A stretch of 64,000 bases of DNA from Streptomyces griseorubiginosus. Lineage in GTDB: Bacteria; Actinomycetota; Actinomycetes; Streptomycetales; Streptomycetaceae. Location of the stretch: the NCBI RefSeq assembly GCF_001514195.1, contig NZ_KQ948734.1, positions 340,462-404,461 of the forward strand. Reading direction: 5' to 3'. Under the pieces are notes generated by a model that ran no database searches, had not been told where the DNA came from, and saw nothing but the letters and a program-made list of their open reading frames with translations. Shown here one piece after another: positions 10,013 through 17,167 of the stretch (position 1 is its first letter; every line of letters starts with the position of its first letter). A program made the position numbers and the translations under genes.

Positions 10013-11137
10013 GTGACTGAGATCGAGATCGGGCGCGGCAAGCGCGGCCGCCGGGCGTACGCCTTCGACGACATCGCCGTCGTCCCCAGCCGTCGTACGC
10101 GCGACCCGAAGGAGGTCTCGATCGCCTGGCAGATCGACGCCTACCGCTTCGAGCTGCCCTTCCTGGCCGCCCCCATGGACTCGGTCGTCTCCCCGGCCAC
10201 CGCGATCCGCATCGGCGAGCTCGGCGGCCTCGGCGTGCTGAACCTCGAAGGCCTCTGGACGCGGCACGAGGACCCGCAGCCGCTGCTCGACGAGATCGTC
10301 GGCCTCGACTCCGAGACGGCCACCCGCCGCCTCCAGGAGATCTACTCCGCCCCCATCAAGGAGGAGCTGATCGGCGCGCGCATCAAGGAGGTGCGCGACT
10401 CCGGCGTGGTCACCGCCGCGGCGCTCTCCCCGCAGCGCACGGCGCAGTTCTCCAAGGCCGTCGTGGACGCGGGCGTGGACATCTTCGTCATCCGGGGTAC
10501 GACGGTCTCGGCGGAGCACGTCTCCGGTTCGCACGAGCCGTTGAACCTGAAGCAGTTCATCTACGAGCTCGACGTCCCGGTGATCGTCGGCGGCTGCGCC
10601 ACCTACACCGCGGCTCTGCACCTGATGCGCACCGGCGCGGCGGGCGTCCTGGTCGGCTTCGGCGGCGGCGCGGCCCACACCACCCGGAACGTGCTCGGCA
10701 TCCAGGTGCCCATGGCGACCGCCGTGGCCGATGTCGCCGCGGCCCGCCGCGACTACATGGACGAGTCCGGCGGCCGGTACGTGCACGTGATCGCGGACGG
10801 CGGTGTCGGCTGGTCCGGCGACCTCCCCAAGGCGATCGCCTGCGGCGCGGACGCCGTGATGATGGGCTCCCCGCTGGCCCGTGCCACCGACGGTCCCGGT
10901 CGCGGCCACCACTGGGGCATGGAGGCGGTCAACGAGGAGCTGCCGCGCGGCAAGAAGGTCGACCTCGGCACGGTCGGCACCATCGAGGAGGTCCTCACCG
11001 GTCCGTCGCACATCCCGGACGGCTCGATGAACTTCTTCGGCGCGCTGAAGCGGGCGATGGCGACCACCGGGTACAGCGAGCTGAAGGAGTTCCAGCGCGT
11101 CGAGGTGACGGTGGCGGACTCGCAGCACAAGCGGTAG
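10013..11137 (+). CDS. guaB3: GuaB3-type IMPDH/GMP reductase family protein lacking CBS domains
   Basis: 374 aa from GTG 10013. A single TIM barrel is homologous to GuaB (FDDIAVVPSRRTRDPKEVS, PFLAAPMDSVVSP, VIADGGVGWSGDLPKAIACGADAVMMGSPLA), with no CBS insert. The loop that carries the catalytic cysteine in GuaB reads GFGGGAAHTTRNVLG here: the Cys position is occupied by Ala/His (H222). It therefore cannot use the normal covalent XMP mechanism. Actinobacterial GuaB3 proteins share this lack, as far as I recall, and their reaction is unsettled. Adjacent position suggests a role in guanine-nucleotide balance. A hairpin terminator follows. Confidence 0.88.
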   Translation: MTEIEIGRGKRGRRAYAFDDIAVVPSRRTRDPKEVSIAWQIDAYRFELPFLAAPMDSVVSPATAIRIGELGGLGVLNLEGLWTRHEDPQPLLDEIVGLDSETATRRLQEIYSAPIKEELIGARIKEVRDSGVVTAAALSPQRTAQFSKAVVDAGVDIFVIRGTTVSAEHVSGSHEPLNLKQFIYELDVPVIVGGCATYTAALHLMRTGAAGVLVGFGGGAAHTTRNVLGIQVPMATAVADVAAARRDYMDESGGRYVHVIADGGVGWSGDLPKAIACGADAVMMGSPLARATDGPGRGHHWGMEAVNEELPRGKKVDLGTVGTIEEVLTGPSHIPDGSMNFFGALKRAMATTGYSELKEFQRVEVTVADSQHKR

Positions 11138-11161
11138 CGGCAGGGCTTACGGCGGCTTGAG

Positions 11162-11194
11162 GGCCGGTCGTCCCGGGTGGGGTGGCCGGCCTTT
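11162..11194 (+). terminator. Terminator of the guaB-like gene
   Basis: GGCCGGTC (11162-11169) pairs with GGCCGGCC (11184-11191) with one wobble, followed by CTTTT. Confidence 0.75.
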
Positions 11195-11432
11195 TGCGTG
11201 CCCGAAACGGCTGGTGGGGGCGCGTTTGGTGGGGCGGGGGCGTGCGGTTGCGTTCGGGGCGAATGTGGGCCGAACGGGCGTAGTGGGGCGGTAGTGTCCT
11301 TGATCGGCAGCCCGTTCTCTGGGCCGCCCCTTCCGAGGAACGTGTTCCGGACCCTATGACCCGGGGGCCCGGCCCGAGTTCCGATGGGCCGTCCACCGGG
11401 CATCTGGGCGGCGTCATGGAAGGGGCGCGCCT

Positions 11433-11528
11433 ATGGGCCGTCACCGCAAGCCCACTCGCTGGGATCGGATCCGTCTGTGGATGGTGAAGTACCGGAGGAG
11501 GTGGATCTTGCGGATTTTCGGATGGTGA
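11433..11528 (+). CDS. Putative 31-residue Arg/Trp-rich peptide
   Basis: ATG 11433 is preceded seven bases upstream by GGAAGGGG (11418-11425), a strong ribosome site. The frame runs 31 codons to TGA 11526-11528, with 80% G/C at third positions. The peptide begins MGRHRKPTRWDR and ends RRRWILRIFGW. It contains 10 Arg, 2 Lys and 5 Trp and could form a cationic amphipathic helix, as in membrane-active toxins or antimicrobial peptides. The end of the frame lies inside the first copy of a ~104-bp direct repeat. I do not recognise a family. It could be a leader peptide, a type I toxin-like peptide or chance; coding is supported only by RBS and codon bias. Confidence 0.42.
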   Translation: MGRHRKPTRWDRIRLWMVKYRRRWILRIFGW

Positions 11529-11614
11529 GCGGCCGCCCCCACGAGAACTAGGGGCGGACACTCCGTGAACCATCCAGGAGCCTGCCGCAGTGCCACCTGC
11601 GGTGGGCTCCACCT
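11521..11614. repeat. ~104-bp direct repeat, unit A, with hairpin
   Basis: Starts with GATGGTGA and contains CTAGGGGCGGACACTCC (11548-11564), CCATCCA, GAGCCTGCCGCAG, a hairpin CCGCAG/CTGCGG, and CCACCT. It is repeated 104 bp downstream. The hairpin stem is identical in both copies while the loop differs (TGCCAC here). Confidence 0.75.
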
Positions 11615-11624
11615 TTGTTGGTGT

Positions 11625-11718
11625 GATGGTGAATGGCCTTCCCTATAAGGGCTAGGGGCGGACACTCCCAATCCATCCACGAGCCTGCCGCAGCAGCCGC
11701 TGCGGCCGACCCCACCTG
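11625..11718. repeat. ~104-bp direct repeat, unit B, with hairpin
   Basis: Second copy: GATGGTGA at 11625-11632, CTAGGGGCGGACACTCC at 11652-11668, GAGCCTGCCGCAG at 11681-11693, and the same CCGCAG/CTGCGG stem with a different loop (CAGCCG). Stem conservation with loop change suggests selection on RNA or DNA structure. Outside these units, the gap 11138-11831 shows no further gene. Confidence 0.75.
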
Positions 11719-11831
11719 TCTCCGTAAGGTACCCGCGCGGCGCCCCGCTTGCCACCAGCCTCGGAGCCCGCCGCACCCACGCGCCCCCCGTCACCACCGA
11801 TGCGCCGCCCCTTCGGCGGGCACCGGCAGCG

Positions 11832-12431
11832 TCAGAGTGCCGTCTTCCTGGCGGTGCTGAAGGCGACGTACGCGGCGATCGCGAAGAACACGAACGTCAG
11901 CGGGTCGGCGCCCGCCTTCCAGCCCTCCTGGAGGACGTCGAAATGCTGGAAGAAGAGTTCGCTGAAGCTCAGCGGAGTGTCCTTGGCGACGATCATGGCC
12001 TCGCCCACCAGCTGGCCGATGTAGACGGAGCCCAGTGACAGGACCGCGCTCGCGACCGGCAGCACGGGGTTGCGGCCACCGAGGCGCCCCGCGGCGAGGC
12101 CGACCAGGAAGCCGACGCCGACCGCCGCCCAGCCGATCTCGTGCTTGGTCAGGCCGATGATCGCGCCGTAGACACCCGCGGCGACCACGGCGGCGACGAA
12201 GGCGGCCACCAGACCGAGGCCGAGGTTGTTGCGCACCGGAGCGGGGGCGGGGACTGCCCCGTACGGGATCCCCGGTGCCTGAGGCGGAGGTACGGCGCCC
12301 GGCTGCGGGGCGTACGGAGCGCCGTCGGCCGACTGCGGGGCGGCGTCGACGGGCTGGGGCTGCGGCTGGGGCTGCTGCTCGGCGGGCTCCTGGGCAGCAG
12401 GTGGCTGGACAGGCGGAACTGACTGGGTCAT
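11832..12431 (-). CDS. Multi-pass membrane protein with Pro/Gln-rich N-terminus
   Basis: 199 aa from ATG 12431 (ribosome site GGGGGGA upstream on the minus strand). Residues 1-70 are Pro/Gln/Ala-rich and cytoplasmic. Four hydrophobic helices follow: LGLGLVAAFVAAVVAAGVYG; IGWAAVGVGFLVGLAAGRLG; VLPVASAVLSLGSVYIGQLVG; and PLTFVFFAIAAYVAFST. Similar proteins with a proline-rich head and four helices are common, unassigned Streptomyces membrane proteins. No enzymatic motif is seen. It is 124 bp from the next minus-strand gene and may be its distal partner. Confidence 0.75.
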   Translation of the reverse strand: MTQSVPPVQPPAAQEPAEQQPQPQPQPVDAAPQSADGAPYAPQPGAVPPPQAPGIPYGAVPAPAPVRNNLGLGLVAAFVAAVVAAGVYGAIIGLTKHEIGWAAVGVGFLVGLAAGRLGGRNPVLPVASAVLSLGSVYIGQLVGEAMIVAKDTPLSFSELFFQHFDVLQEGWKAGADPLTFVFFAIAAYVAFSTARKTAL

Positions 12432-12554
12432 GACAGAAATCCCCCCACGGGACAGAACGAGCGGAATGGTGAAGCAGAGATGTGTGCGCACAACTGTGCG
12501 ACGAGTGAGGGGAGGTTAACAGGTGGGTCCGACAGAGCCACCTGCGTTTTGGCG

Positions 12555-13760
12555 TCAGAGGCGGTGCGCCGCCCCCGTCGGCGTGGCCCCGCGCGTGTCC
12601 AGCAGGAGCTGGGCCTTCACCGACAGGCCCTGGAGGTCGTACGTGCGGTGCTGCTGGAGCAGGATCGTCAGGTCGGCGTCGGCCGCCGCCTCGTAGAGGG
12701 AGTCCGCGCGGGGGACCGGGCGGTCCAGGACGCTCCAGGACGGCACGTGGGGGTCGTGGTAGCTGACGGAGGCGCCGAGCTCCATCAGGCGTACGGCGAC
12801 CTCCTGGGCCGGGGTGGCCTGCTGGTCGGCGAGGTCGGGCTTGTAGGTGACGCCGAGCAGGAGGATCCGGGCCGCGCGGGCCGACTTGCCGTGCTCGTTG
12901 AGGAGGGCCGCGGCGCGCTGGACGACGTAACGCGGCATCTGGTCGTTGACCTGCCGGGCGAGTTCGACCATGCGCAGGGAGCGGCCGGCCCTGCTGAGGT
13001 CGCGGGGGATCGCGTGGCCGCCGACGCCGGGCCCCGGGCGGAACGCCTGGAAGCCGAACGGCTTGGTCTCGGCGCAGCGGATGACGTCCCAGAGGTCGAC
13101 GCCGAGGTCGTGGCAGAGGACGGCCATCTCGTTGACGAGGGCGATGTTGACGTGGCGGTAGTTGGTCTCCAGGAGCTGGACCGTCTCCGCCTCGCGCGGG
13201 CCACGCGCGCGTACCACCTTGTCGGTGAGACGCGAGTAGAAGGCGGCCGCCGACTCGGTGCACGCCGGGGTGAGGCCGCCGATCACCTTGGGGGTGTTGG
13301 CGGGCGTGAAGTCGCGGTTGCCGGGGTCCACGCGGGTGGGCGAGTAGGCGAGGTGGAAGTCGCGGCCCGCGCGCAGGCGTGAGCCCTCTTCGAGGATCGG
13401 GCGCAGCAGGTCCTCCGTGGTGCCGGGGGGCACCGGGGACTCCAGGATCACCGTGGTGTGCGGGCGCAGGTGCGTGGCCAGGGTGCGGGCGGCCGTCTCG
13501 ACCTGGCTCAGGTCCAGGCCGCCGTCCGGGCCCGCCGGAGTGGGCGCGCAGATGACCGCCGTACGGACGCGGCCGAGTTCGGCGGGGCCCGCGGCCGTCC
13601 GGAAGCCCCCCGAGAGCATCCGGCGCAGTTCGGCGGGGCTGAGGGAGCCGGGTTCGGGGCCCGTGCGGTAGCCGACCGTGGCGATGCCGGCGGCGACGGC
13701 GGCCTGGGCCAGGGGCAGTCCGTAGGGGCCGAGGCCGATCACGGCGAGATCTGCGGGCAT
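12555..13760 (-). CDS. Nucleotide-sugar dehydrogenase family protein with substituted catalytic residues
   Basis: 401 aa from ATG 13760. The fold is that of UDP-glucose/UDP-ManNAc 6-dehydrogenases: NAD-binding AVIGLGPYGLPLAQ (6-19), ESPVPPGTTE (107-116), helix VNIALVNEM, and GPGVGGHAIPRDL (243-255). Key residues differ from the usual set. The Glu of SPER is T142 (SPTR), the catalytic Lys is Q195, the Asn four residues on is T199, and the catalytic Cys of GGHCIP is A250. Only the Asp four residues later (D254) is kept. The protein probably cannot perform the two-step oxidation to a uronic acid. It may be a non-catalytic homologue or catalyse another reaction. No neighbouring sugar genes are visible. 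Confidence 0.8.
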   Translation of the reverse strand: MPADLAVIGLGPYGLPLAQAAVAAGIATVGYRTGPEPGSLSPAELRRMLSGGFRTAAGPAELGRVRTAVICAPTPAGPDGGLDLSQVETAARTLATHLRPHTTVILESPVPPGTTEDLLRPILEEGSRLRAGRDFHLAYSPTRVDPGNRDFTPANTPKVIGGLTPACTESAAAFYSRLTDKVVRARGPREAETVQLLETNYRHVNIALVNEMAVLCHDLGVDLWDVIRCAETKPFGFQAFRPGPGVGGHAIPRDLSRAGRSLRMVELARQVNDQMPRYVVQRAAALLNEHGKSARAARILLLGVTYKPDLADQQATPAQEVAVRLMELGASVSYHDPHVPSWSVLDRPVPRADSLYEAAADADLTILLQQHRTYDLQGLSVKAQLLLDTRGATPTGAAHRL

Positions 13761-14041
13761 GGCGGGGGCCGTCCTTCCCAGTAACCGAAGCGGGACAGGT
13801 GCGCAAGCCCGGTGGACTGGATGAGCGAGCGCAATGTCAGACTAGGAGTAAATATGACCGAAATACGGGATTGGTTCCGTGTGTCTTCCCGGTCGGCGGT
13901 GAGTGCAGGTGGCCTTCGGGGTACGCGCCAGTGAAAGTTGTCCACAGGCTGGGGGCGACTGGTGGCTGAAGTCGGGCGGGCCGGTCAGACTCGACAGGGG
14001 TGGGACACGTGTGAGACCGGCGTGACCGACAGCGGGAGGCA

Positions 14042-15751
14042 GTGGTGAGGACAGCGACACTGGGACCGGCGCAGCGCGCCGAGTCACTCGCATCGATGGC
14101 CGAGCGCGAACTGGACGTGCTGGTGGTGGGTGGCGGAGTGGTCGGAGCGGGCACCGCGCTCGACGCGGTGACCCGGGGCCTGTCCGTGGGCCTGGTCGAG
14201 GCGCGCGACTGGGCGTCCGGCACCTCCAGCCGCTCCAGCAAGCTGATCCACGGCGGCCTGCGCTATCTGGAGATGCTCGACTTCGCCCTCGTGCGCGAGG
14301 CGCTGAAGGAGCGCGGACTGCTCCTGGAGCGGCTCGCCCCGCACCTGGTGAAGCCGGTGCCCTTCCTGTACCCGTTGCAGCACAAGGGCTGGGAGCGGTG
14401 GTACGCCGGGTCCGGCGTCGCGCTCTACGACGCGATGTCGATGGCCCGCGGGCATGGTCGCGGGCTGCCCGCGCACCGGCACCTGAGCCACCGTCACGCC
14501 CTGCGCGTGGCGCCCGCGTTGCGGAAGGACGCGCTGGTCGGGGCACTTCAGTACTACGACGCCCAGATGGACGACGCCCGCTTCGTGGCCACCCTCGTGC
14601 GCACCGCGACCGCCTACGGCGCCAGGACCGCCAACCGCGCGCGGGTGACCTCGTTCCTGCGCGAGGGCGAGCGGGTGGTCGGGGCCCGGGTGCAGGACGT
14701 CGAGGCGGGCGGGGAGTACGAGATCCGCGCCAAGCAGGTCGTCAACGCCACCGGGGTGTGGACCGACGACACCCAGGCGATGGTCGGCGAGCGCGGACAG
14801 TTCCACGTCCGCGCCTCCAAGGGCATCCACCTCGTCGTGCCCAAGGACCGCATCCACTCCACGACCGGGCTGATCCTGCGCACCGAGAAGTCCGTGCTGT
14901 TCGTCATCCCCTGGGGCCGGCACTGGATCATCGGCACCACCGACACCGACTGGGACCTCGACAAGGCCCACCCGGCGGCCTCCAGCGCGGACATCGACTA
15001 CCTGCTGGAGCATGTGAACTCCGTGCTCGCGGTGCCCCTGACCCGGGACGACGTCCAGGGCGTCTACGCGGGTCTGCGTCCGCTGCTCGCCGGGGAGTCG
15101 GACGCCACCAGCAAGCTCTCGCGCGAGCACACCGTGGCCCACCCGGTGCCGGGGCTCGTCGTCGTGGCGGGCGGCAAGTACACGACCTACCGGGTGATGG
15201 CCAAGGACGCCGTCGACGAGGCCGTGCACGGGCTGGACGCGCGGGTCGCCGAGTGCGTCACCGAGGACGTGCCGCTGCTGGGCGCGGAGGGGTACCGGGC
15301 GCTGTGGAACGCGCGGGCGCGGATCGCGGCCCGGACCGGACTCCACGTGGTCCGCGTGGAGCATCTGCTGAATCGGTACGGCTCGCTCGCGGAGGAAGTT
15401 CTCGAACTCATCGTCGCGGACGCCTCGCTGGGCGAACCGATGCACGCGGCCGACGACTACCTGCGTGCCGAGATCGTGTACGCCGCCTCCCACGAGGGCG
15501 CGCGGCACCTGGACGACGTGCTGACCCGGCGCACCCGCATCTCCATCGAGACCTTCGACCGGGGCGTGCGCTCCGCACGGGAGGCCGCCGAGCTGATGGC
15601 GCCGGTGCTGGGCTGGGACAAGGACCAGATCGAGCGCGAGGTCGAGCACTACGAGAAGCGGGTGGAGGCCGAGCGGGAGTCGCAGCGGCAGCCCGACGAC
15701 CTGACCGCGGATGCGGCGCGGTTGGGGGCGCCGGACATCGTGCCGTTGTAG
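14042..15751 (+). CDS. glpD: Glycerol-3-phosphate dehydrogenase (FAD-dependent)
   Basis: 569 aa from GTG 14042 (GGGAGGC upstream; GTG 14045 is an equal alternative). The FAD-binding motif is VLVVGGGVVGAGTALDAVTRG near residue 21, followed by the GlpD signature SGTSSRSSKLIHGGLRYLE. The C-terminal Glu-rich tail is normal. It oxidises glycerol-3-phosphate to dihydroxyacetone phosphate, passing electrons to the quinone pool at the inner membrane face. There is no adjacent glpF or glpK, so it is an isolated copy. The 280-bp gap upstream (13761-14041) contains an A/T-rich patch at about 13843-13875 but no clear gene. Confidence 0.93.
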   Translation: MVRTATLGPAQRAESLASMAERELDVLVVGGGVVGAGTALDAVTRGLSVGLVEARDWASGTSSRSSKLIHGGLRYLEMLDFALVREALKERGLLLERLAPHLVKPVPFLYPLQHKGWERWYAGSGVALYDAMSMARGHGRGLPAHRHLSHRHALRVAPALRKDALVGALQYYDAQMDDARFVATLVRTATAYGARTANRARVTSFLREGERVVGARVQDVEAGGEYEIRAKQVVNATGVWTDDTQAMVGERGQFHVRASKGIHLVVPKDRIHSTTGLILRTEKSVLFVIPWGRHWIIGTTDTDWDLDKAHPAASSADIDYLLEHVNSVLAVPLTRDDVQGVYAGLRPLLAGESDATSKLSREHTVAHPVPGLVVVAGGKYTTYRVMAKDAVDEAVHGLDARVAECVTEDVPLLGAEGYRALWNARARIAARTGLHVVRVEHLLNRYGSLAEEVLELIVADASLGEPMHAADDYLRAEIVYAASHEGARHLDDVLTRRTRISIETFDRGVRSAREAAELMAPVLGWDKDQIEREVEHYEKRVEAERESQRQPDDLTADAARLGAPDIVPL

Positions 15752-15773
15752 TCCGCCATATCCGACAGAGGTC

Positions 15774-15805
15774 GGCTCATATCACTCGAACGAGTGTCGT
15801 GAGCC
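15774..15805. terminator. Bidirectional hairpin between glpD and the serine hydrolase gene
   Basis: GGCTCA (15774-15779) pairs with TGAGCC (15800-15805), and inside it CACTCG (15783-15788) pairs with CGAGTG (15791-15796). The two genes converge here. Confidence 0.6.
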
Positions 15806-15832
15806 GGGATCTTCGTTCGGAACCCGGTCGTT

Positions 15833-16879
15833 CTACGAGGTGCGGGGGCAGAACTCGGCGGCGAGCAAGGCCGATTCGAGGTCGGGGTCTGCCACCGACG
15901 TCGTGTTCACGCGGAAGGTGAGGACGCGGCGGCCGCCGACCGTGGCTGCGGTGCGCACGTAGCTGCCGGTGATGCGGCCGTTGTGCCCCCACACCGTCGT
16001 GCCGCACGGCAGCTTCACCGGGAACAGCCCCATGCCGTACAGGCCGTGTGCGGCGCGGGTGTCGGTCATCTCGTGCAGCCAGTACGGGGACAGCAGCCGG
16101 CCGCCGAGCAGCGCCGCGTAGAAGCGGTCCAGGTCGGCGAGCGTGGTCACCAGCTCGCCCGCGGCCCCGGCCACCCGCGGGTCGAGCGAGGTGACGTCAG
16201 TGCCGTCGGTGGCGTAGGCGCGGCCGTGCGGGAAGGGCAGAGAGGTGCGTGAGCCAGGGAAGGAGGTGCCCGTCAGACGCAGCGGAGCGAGGATGCGCCG
16301 CTCGGCCTCGGCGGCGTAGGAGCGGCCGGTGACCTGCTCGATCACCAGGCCGAGGACGACGTAGTTCGTGTTGGAGTAGGAGTAGTGGCCCGGTCCGGGC
16401 GAGGGGTGGGTGAGGGCGAGGCGGACGGCCTGACGAGGGGTGAGCGGGACCAGGCCCCCGGTGTCCGAGGCGAAGTCGTACAGGCCGCTGGTGTGGGTGA
16501 GCAGGTGGCGCAGGGTCAGGGTGCGGCCGTCGTTGCCCCGCGCACCACGCAGCAGCCCCGGCAGGTGCTGCTCGACGGTGTCGGACAGCTTCAGCCGGTG
16601 TTCGGCGGCGAGTTGGAGGACGAGCACCGCGAGGAAGGTCTTGGTGATGCTGCCGGCGCGGAAGTGGTCGGCGCGGGCGATGCCGGTACCGGCGGAAGCG
16701 TAGCGGGTACGGGTGCCCTCCTCGGCGAGCAGGGCCGCGGACGGGGCGCGGTCCTGGGCGACCAGCAGCGGGAGCACGGTCTCCGCGGACGGGCCCAACG
16801 GTGCCGACAGAGCGGTCGGCGCGAGGAGGAACAGCACCAGGCACACGACGGTGGCCGTCGTCGCCCGCAGCCGTGCCAT
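15833..16879 (-). CDS. Secreted serine hydrolase, beta-lactamase / D-Ala-D-Ala carboxypeptidase family
   Basis: 348 aa from ATG 16879, with GGGAGGA upstream on the minus strand. Signal peptide MARLRATTATVVCLVLFLLAPTALSA is followed by the class C beta-lactamase-like domain. The nucleophile motif SITK (Ser-x-x-Lys) is near residue 90, the Tyr motif YSN is in HYSYSNTNYV, and HNG in WGHNGRITG replaces the KTG triad. The product should act outside the membrane on peptidoglycan D-Ala-D-Ala or esters. The LLTHTSGL motif is typical of the family. It is divergent from the kinase cluster. Substrate uncertain. Confidence 0.88.
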   Translation of the reverse strand: MARLRATTATVVCLVLFLLAPTALSAPLGPSAETVLPLLVAQDRAPSAALLAEEGTRTRYASAGTGIARADHFRAGSITKTFLAVLVLQLAAEHRLKLSDTVEQHLPGLLRGARGNDGRTLTLRHLLTHTSGLYDFASDTGGLVPLTPRQAVRLALTHPSPGPGHYSYSNTNYVVLGLVIEQVTGRSYAAEAERRILAPLRLTGTSFPGSRTSLPFPHGRAYATDGTDVTSLDPRVAGAAGELVTTLADLDRFYAALLGGRLLSPYWLHEMTDTRAAHGLYGMGLFPVKLPCGTTVWGHNGRITGSYVRTAATVGGRRVLTFRVNTTSVADPDLESALLAAEFCPRTS

Positions 16880-17167
16880 CGGTGATCCTCCCTTGTCGCG
16901 GCCCATCATGCAGGCCGCCGGGGGAGGACTCGCGGAGGGGAAAGGGGGGACTTGGGAAGAGCGGGGCGGTGACGTGCCTCGGTGGTGGCGCCGGCCACCT
17001 GAACAGAGCGCGTGCGCCCGGCATATGCGCCGAGGTGGGAACCGGTGTCGGCGGGACGCCGGTCGACGGGGGACCGGCCCGCGCGGCGCAGCCACCCCCA
17101 CGGCATCGGGCACTTGTCGGGTGAGGGACAATGGAGGCTCTGTCAGGGCGGGTTCATGAGGGGACGC

